A stretch of DNA of 64,000 nt from contig JACREQ010000038.1 in NCBI GenBank assembly GCA_016218155.1, forward strand, positions 1 to 64,000, written 5' to 3'. Origin of the DNA: Bacteroidia bacterium. GTDB taxonomy: Bacteria > Bacteroidota > Bacteroidia > Bacteroidales > GWA2-32-17. Within the stretch, counting starts at the first letter, position 1. The number at the start of each line of letters is the position of its first letter. A program made the translations under genes and the position numbers. Of the stretch, positions 59,897 through 64,000 are shown piece by piece. Below the pieces are notes generated by a model. It did not search any database. It was not told the origin of the DNA and saw nothing but the letters and a program-made list of their open reading frames with translations.

Positions 59897-61171
59897 ATGA
59901 ATTTGATTCAAGAATTACAGTGGAGAGGCATGGTTCAGGATATAATGCCGGGAACAGAAGAAAAACTTTTAAAAGAAAAAACCATAGGTTATATTGGTTT
60001 TGATCCCACAGCTGATTCACTTCACATAGGAAGTTTAGTACAAATAATTTTACTTATGCACCTTCAAAGAGCCGGTCACCAGCCGGTTGCTTTGGTTGGT
60101 GGTGCAACAGGAATGGTTGGTGATCCATCCGGAAAATCTGAAGAAAGAAACCTGCTTTCTGAAAATATTTTGAAACACAATGTAGAATGTGTTCACAATC
60201 AACTAGCAAGATTTCTTGATTTTACTTCTACAACAAATCCTGCAATCATGGCAAATAACTATGATTGGTTTAAGGATATGGGTTTTTTAACTTTCATCAG
60301 AGATGTAGGTAAACACATTACAGTTAATTACATGATGTCGAAAGATTCTGTAAAAAAGCGTATGGAAACAGGCATTTCATTTACAGAATTTAGTTACCAG
60401 CTTTTACAGGGCTACGATTTTTACTGGCTCTTTAAAAACAAAAATTGTCACCTTCAAATGGGTGGTGCCGACCAATGGGGAAACATGACCACAGGTGCTG
60501 AACTTATTCGTAGAATGTGTGGTGGCGAAGCATTTTCGTTTACAACACCATTAATTACAAAAGCAGATGGTGGCAAATTTGGAAAAACAGAAAAAGGTAA
60601 TATCTGGCTTGATGCAGCAAAAACATCACCTTACGAATTTTATCAATTTTGGGTAAACGTTTCAGACGAAGATGCAGAAAGGTATATTAAAATTTTTACA
60701 TTCATTTCAAAAGAAGAAATAGACACTTTAATAAATCAACACAGGCTTGAGCCACATATGCGTTTACTTCAAACCAGGCTGGCAAAAGAAGTTACGTGTA
60801 TGGTTCATTCAGAATCTGATTATAATACTGCTGTTGAAGCATCGCAAATACTTTTTGGAAAAGGCACAAAAGAAATGCTTGAAAAAATGGATGAAAATTT
60901 ATTTTTATCAGTTTTTGATGGTGTACCACAATTTAATATTTCTAAATCAGAACTTGAACAGGGAATTTTGATTACAGATTTACTCGCAGTTAAAACACAG
61001 GTTTTTCCAAGTAAAGGCGAGGCAAGAAAAATGATTCAGGCAGGTGGATTAAGCATTAATAAAGAAAAAGTAGGCGAAGATATTAATCTAAATTCAGCCG
61101 GTTTACTTAATGGAAAATTCTTGCTAATTCAAAAAGGAAAAAAGAATTATTTTATTTTAAAAGCAGAATAA
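59897..61171 (+). CDS. tyrS: Tyrosyl-tRNA synthetase
   Basis: The 424-residue class I synthetase charges tRNA-Tyr. It has the HIGH-type motif in [20 protein letters not shown], then [21 protein letters not shown] and [34 protein letters not shown]. The KMSKS-equivalent loop is KFGKTEKGN. The C-terminal S4-like RNA-binding domain has [22 protein letters not shown]. The length and motif order are normal. It lies 90 bases after the PLP enzyme on the same strand, but the extragenic element between makes co-transcription uncertain. It is convergent with the flippase gene. Confidence 0.97.
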   Translation: MNLIQELQWRGMVQDIMPGTEEKLLKEKTIGYIGFDPTADSLHIGSLVQIILLMHLQRAGHQPVALVGGATGMVGDPSGKSEERNLLSENILKHNVECVHNQLARFLDFTSTTNPAIMANNYDWFKDMGFLTFIRDVGKHITVNYMMSKDSVKKRMETGISFTEFSYQLLQGYDFYWLFKNKNCHLQMGGADQWGNMTTGAELIRRMCGGEAFSFTTPLITKADGGKFGKTEKGNIWLDAAKTSPYEFYQFWVNVSDEDAERYIKIFTFISKEEIDTLINQHRLEPHMRLLQTRLAKEVTCMVHSESDYNTAVEASQILFGKGTKEMLEKMDENLFLSVFDGVPQFNISKSELEQGILITDLLAVKTQVFPSKGEARKMIQAGGLSINKEKVGEDINLNSAGLLNGKFLLIQKGKKNYFILKAE

Positions 61172-61187
61172 AATACAGAAAGTAATC

Positions 61188-62639
61188 TTATTCTTCGTCC
61201 CTGTTTTTAATAATTTGAAACATCCCTTTTAAATCAATGAGTTTTAAAGCAAACGCTGCTAAAATTCCGGTAACTCCAATTAATACAAATCCAGTAAACC
61301 AACTTTCGAAAGTGTTTTTGAAAAGAATTCCTATTCCTGTAACACCAACCACAAAAACAGAAAGAATAAATATAAATGTATAATTTGCCTTAAATTGAAA
61401 TGCCTTATTTGCAATAAGTATTTGAATAATAGCAGTAAGAGATTGAGTGGTTAGACTTGCCACTGCAGAACCAAGTGCCTGAAATCTGGGAATCAGAATA
61501 ATGTTTAAAATTATATTTAATACCATTGCCGAAGCAGCCATTATATTTAATTGCTTAAAACTTCCATTAGCCGTAAGCAAAGTTCCATATATATAAGTTG
61601 TTGACATTGCTATTAATCCCGGAATGATAATAGCGAATATCTCTGCAGAATATGATAATCGACTACCATGATATAATAGTTTAATTATTTCTTCTCTGTA
61701 AATAATTGCGCCAATTACAAAAACAAGTGCAGGAACAATAATCAACCTATAAGAAAATTGAACTAATTGATGAACCGGATCTTTATGCTTAAGCATTTTA
61801 GAAAAAATAGGCAATAAAAGACCTGCAAAAAGATATGCAATCATTGAAGCTGCATCCAAAACTCGGTATGACTGAGCATAAATACCCGCTTCTTCCGCAC
61901 CATTTGGCAGCATTCTTTCAAGCATAACAGAATCAATTCTGTTATAAAATGCCATTAAAAAAATTAAAAGAGCAAAAGGATAACTTTGCTTTAAAAAAAC
62001 AACAAAAAAGTGCCAGTCGAAATTTAATTTTAATAAACCCGACTTTCTTAATACCAAAAAGAAAGTAATTACTGCGGTTGTAAGATATGCTGCAGTTTGA
62101 GAATAAACAAACCATTCTATTTTAAAAGGAGTAGAGGTTATATGCCCCCAAAGTAAAACACTACAAATTAATATCATTAACAAACGATCAAGTACAGAAA
62201 TAAAACTATCTGTCTTAAACATGTGCAAACCACTTAAATTTGACCGTAAATAAAGAATAAACGAAAGCAGAAACTGATTTGCAACAAGAAACAGCAACAT
62301 CTGTATTTGTCTGAAATCATATTTGATAATAAATGCAATTGTTAAGCAAACAATAGTATAAAAAACTGCCAATAAAAATTTTAAAACGATTACGTTAGAT
62401 AAGTGCTTGTTAAGCAGCTGATTGTTTTGTGCAATGTTTTTATTGTTGTAATTAGTTATTCCTAAATCAAGTAAAATATTTAGAATTAAGCTAAAATTAA
62501 AAAGTGCTATATAAAATCCATAATCTCCTGATCCTACAACATTTTGAACGCTTCGGTCAATGCCAAACATCCAGAATGGTTTAACAAGCAGGTTAAGAAA
62601 AAGTACTAATCCAAGGTTTGTAACAAATAGTCGTTTCAA
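61188..62639 (-). CDS. Polysaccharide flippase (Wzx-like, MATE/MVF superfamily)
   Basis: The 483-residue membrane protein has about 12-14 hydrophobic segments and the usual flippase features: DLGITNYNNKNIAQN after the first helices, ILYLRSNLSGLHMFK, FYNRIDSVMLERM and GIYAQSYRVLDAASMIAYLFAGLLLPIFSK. Wzx-type proteins move lipid-linked sugars across the inner membrane for O-antigen, capsule or other glycans. The start is TTG (TTG AAA CGA); no ATG is in frame before the first helix. It is divergent from the Wzz gene, as expected at the edge of a polysaccharide locus that runs off the window. Specificity cannot be told. Confidence 0.88.
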   Translation of the reverse strand: MKRLFVTNLGLVLFLNLLVKPFWMFGIDRSVQNVVGSGDYGFYIALFNFSLILNILLDLGITNYNNKNIAQNNQLLNKHLSNVIVLKFLLAVFYTIVCLTIAFIIKYDFRQIQMLLFLVANQFLLSFILYLRSNLSGLHMFKTDSFISVLDRLLMILICSVLLWGHITSTPFKIEWFVYSQTAAYLTTAVITFFLVLRKSGLLKLNFDWHFFVVFLKQSYPFALLIFLMAFYNRIDSVMLERMLPNGAEEAGIYAQSYRVLDAASMIAYLFAGLLLPIFSKMLKHKDPVHQLVQFSYRLIIVPALVFVIGAIIYREEIIKLLYHGSRLSYSAEIFAIIIPGLIAMSTTYIYGTLLTANGSFKQLNIMAASAMVLNIILNIILIPRFQALGSAVASLTTQSLTAIIQILIANKAFQFKANYTFIFILSVFVVGVTGIGILFKNTFESWFTGFVLIGVTGILAAFALKLIDLKGMFQIIKNRDEE

Positions 62640-62785
62640 CTTTTTACTTATATAAAAGATGGCAAAAGTAAAAAAATATGTGGTATTTATTGAAAATTAG
62701 ACTGAACTCTTATATAAAAGGTTGTTTTTTTAATGTTTTTAATTTCCCGTTAATTATTTTAATTTTGACCGAAATTATTTGAAGA

Positions 62786-63808
62786 TTGAATCAAACAATA
62801 GAACAAAACGGTTTTAACTCAATTAAGCTTTACGAATTTATTTTACGTAATCTTAAACCATTAATTGTTATTGGTATAGCTGCTTTTATTGTTTCTTTAG
62901 TTATAGCAATTATCCTTCCATCGAAATACAGAGCAACTGTTGTTTTGTTTCCGGCAACTTCAGAATCTGTATCAAAATCGCTGCTTTCAGACAATCAAAC
63001 TACAAAAGGATTATTAAATTTTGGTACATCAGAAGAAGTTGAACAATTTCTTCAGGTTCTTTATTCTGATGACATCAGAAAAAAAATTACAAAAAAATAC
63101 GATCTGTTTAAACATTATAATATTGATACTGCTTCAGATTATCCCAATACTCAGCTTCGTAAAAAATTCGAAAATAACGTTTCATTTAGAAGAACTGAAT
63201 TTTTATCAATTGAAATTGAAGTTTTTGATAAAAATCCGATAATTGCAGCTGATATTGCTAATGATATTTCTGATTATGCTGATAGTACAATAAATATTAT
63301 GCAACACGAAAGAGCGTATAAAGCATACACTTTGGTTGAAAAAGAATATTTAAATGCAAGTAATTATCTTGATTTTATTCAGGATTCATTAACAAAATTA
63401 AGAGAACTTGGAGTATTTAATTATGAGGCACAATCAGAAGTTTTTAGCGATGCATATGCTGTTGCTATTGCAAAAGGAAATAAAGAAGGCGTTCGCGATT
63501 TAGAAGAAAAATTTAAAATTCTGGCAAAATATGGAGGCGCATATCAGAATTTTAACGAAATGGTTACCAATGAAACCAAACGCTTAAGTCAGTTAAAACA
63601 AAAGCTTGCAGAAGCAAAAATTGATGCAGAACAAAATATTCCTCATAAATTTGTAGTTAGCCGGGCAGAGGTTGCCGAAAAAGAATATTATCCCATCAGA
63701 TGGATGATTGTCTTTTCGGGAGTGTTATCATCACTTTTCTTTGGTTTAATTATTCTTGCATTCGCTGAACTACTAAAAAAAAAACGATATACTTCACCCA
63801 AAACTTAA
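62786..63808 (+). CDS. Wzz-type chain-length determinant protein (340 aa)
   Basis: The protein has a first membrane helix at about 30-50 (PLIVIGIAAFIVSLVIAIILPSKYRATVVLFP) and a long periplasmic helical region. A second helix lies near the end (about 308-330; RWMIVFSGVLSSLFFGLIILAFAELL), followed by a basic tail. The pattern of two helices with coiled coils, and VSRAEVAEKEYYPIRWM before the last helix, is that of Wzz/polysaccharide co-polymerase proteins, which set glycan chain length. The start is TTG; a stop is directly upstream in frame. No kinase domain is present. It is followed 56 bases later by a second related gene. Confidence 0.85.
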   Translation: MNQTIEQNGFNSIKLYEFILRNLKPLIVIGIAAFIVSLVIAIILPSKYRATVVLFPATSESVSKSLLSDNQTTKGLLNFGTSEEVEQFLQVLYSDDIRKKITKKYDLFKHYNIDTASDYPNTQLRKKFENNVSFRRTEFLSIEIEVFDKNPIIAADIANDISDYADSTINIMQHERAYKAYTLVEKEYLNASNYLDFIQDSLTKLRELGVFNYEAQSEVFSDAYAVAIAKGNKEGVRDLEEKFKILAKYGGAYQNFNEMVTNETKRLSQLKQKLAEAKIDAEQNIPHKFVVSRAEVAEKEYYPIRWMIVFSGVLSSLFFGLIILAFAELLKKKRYTSPKT

Positions 63809-63864
63809 ACATAAACAAACTTAAAGCCCTCGAAAATAAAGTAATATTATTTAATTACGATAAT

Positions 63865-64000
63865 ATGGAAGCGTTCTTCAAAAACAAAAGCCTAATTGAA
63901 ATGGCAAACAGATGGAAAATACATCTGATAATAATTACTGTCATTTCTGCTGCAATTGGTGTATTTATTTCTTCACCCATTGTTATGACACCAAAATTTA
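63865..64000 (+). CDS. Second Wzz-type chain-length protein, 3' truncated by the window
   Basis: The open frame from ATG at 63865 gives MEAFFKNKSLIEMANRWKIHL, then a membrane helix (IIITVISAAIGVFISSPIVM) and TPKF, at which point the window ends. The layout of a short cytoplasmic lead, an RWKIHL stretch, one helix and TPKF matches the start of many Bacteroidota Wzz-like proteins. The rest is out of view. It begins 56 bases after the previous Wzz gene and is most likely part of the same polysaccharide operon. Confidence 0.7.
   Translation, partial: MEAFFKNKSLIEMANRWKIHLIIITVISAAIGVFISSPIVMTPKF

Overview
The window is an AT-rich stretch of a Bacteroidota chromosome. The evidence is a fused LpxC-FabZ gene, several proteins ending in type IX secretion (T9SS) sorting domains, TPR-PD40-OmpA outer-membrane proteins, Bacteroidota-type promoters (TTTG, about 20 nt, TAnnTTTG), few Shine-Dalgarno sites and many TTG starts. 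Gene order around lpxD-lpxC/fabZ-lpxA, yceD-rpmF-plsX-fabH and acpP-fabF-rnc also fits. The order or family cannot be fixed from the sequence alone. I found no tRNA, rRNA, CRISPR array, insertion sequence or prophage, and no gene-free stretch longer than 300 bases.

Layout. 1-3965: the end of a type B T9SS cargo protein, a lipoprotein, a small SPFH / DUF5652 / ribbon-helix-helix operon whose last gene is short and starts with GTG, and two minus-strand lipoproteins (TPR and OB-fold). 4224-7355: a fused ResB-CcsA (system II) cytochrome c biogenesis protein. 7470-19842 (minus): a large T9SS cargo protein with SBBP repeats, then four tandem TPR-PD40 paralogues. Two of the paralogues carry OmpA domains and one ends in three SPOR-like units; an acetyltransferase sits between them. 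19949-25409: a 2-oxoacid dehydrogenase E2, a lipoprotein, purN, acpP-fabF-rnc and a small exported protein made of YGE repeats.

25487-36789 (mostly minus): an amino-acid permease, the lipid A genes lpxA, lpxC/fabZ and lpxD, an HD phosphohydrolase, a ComF-like protein, the fabH-plsX-rpmF-yceD block and a sensor kinase. 36877-41121: a glycogen synthase (GT3)-glucan phosphorylase (GT35) fusion. 41254-50745 (minus): four T9SS cargo genes built from shared modules, two of them a recent tandem duplication. 50933-55816: a four-ATPase UvrA-like protein in which both halves lack the UvrB-binding region. 55936-64000: a cysteine-containing conserved hypothetical, a Na/Pi cotransporter with an exported N-terminal domain, a Cys/Met PLP enzyme, tyrS, a flippase and two Wzz-type chain-length genes, the second cut by the window edge.

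How it fits together: much of the window serves the envelope. It makes lipid A and fatty acids (lpx, fab, plsX, acpP), exports and length-controls polysaccharide (flippase, Wzz), anchors machinery to peptidoglycan (PD40-OmpA/SPOR proteins) and supplies T9SS surface cargo. I see no clear-cut new multi-gene system. The best candidates for follow-up are the PD40-OmpA/SPOR paralogue array, the quadruple-ABC UvrA paralogue, the SPFH-DUF5652-RHH mini-operon and the YGE-repeat protein.
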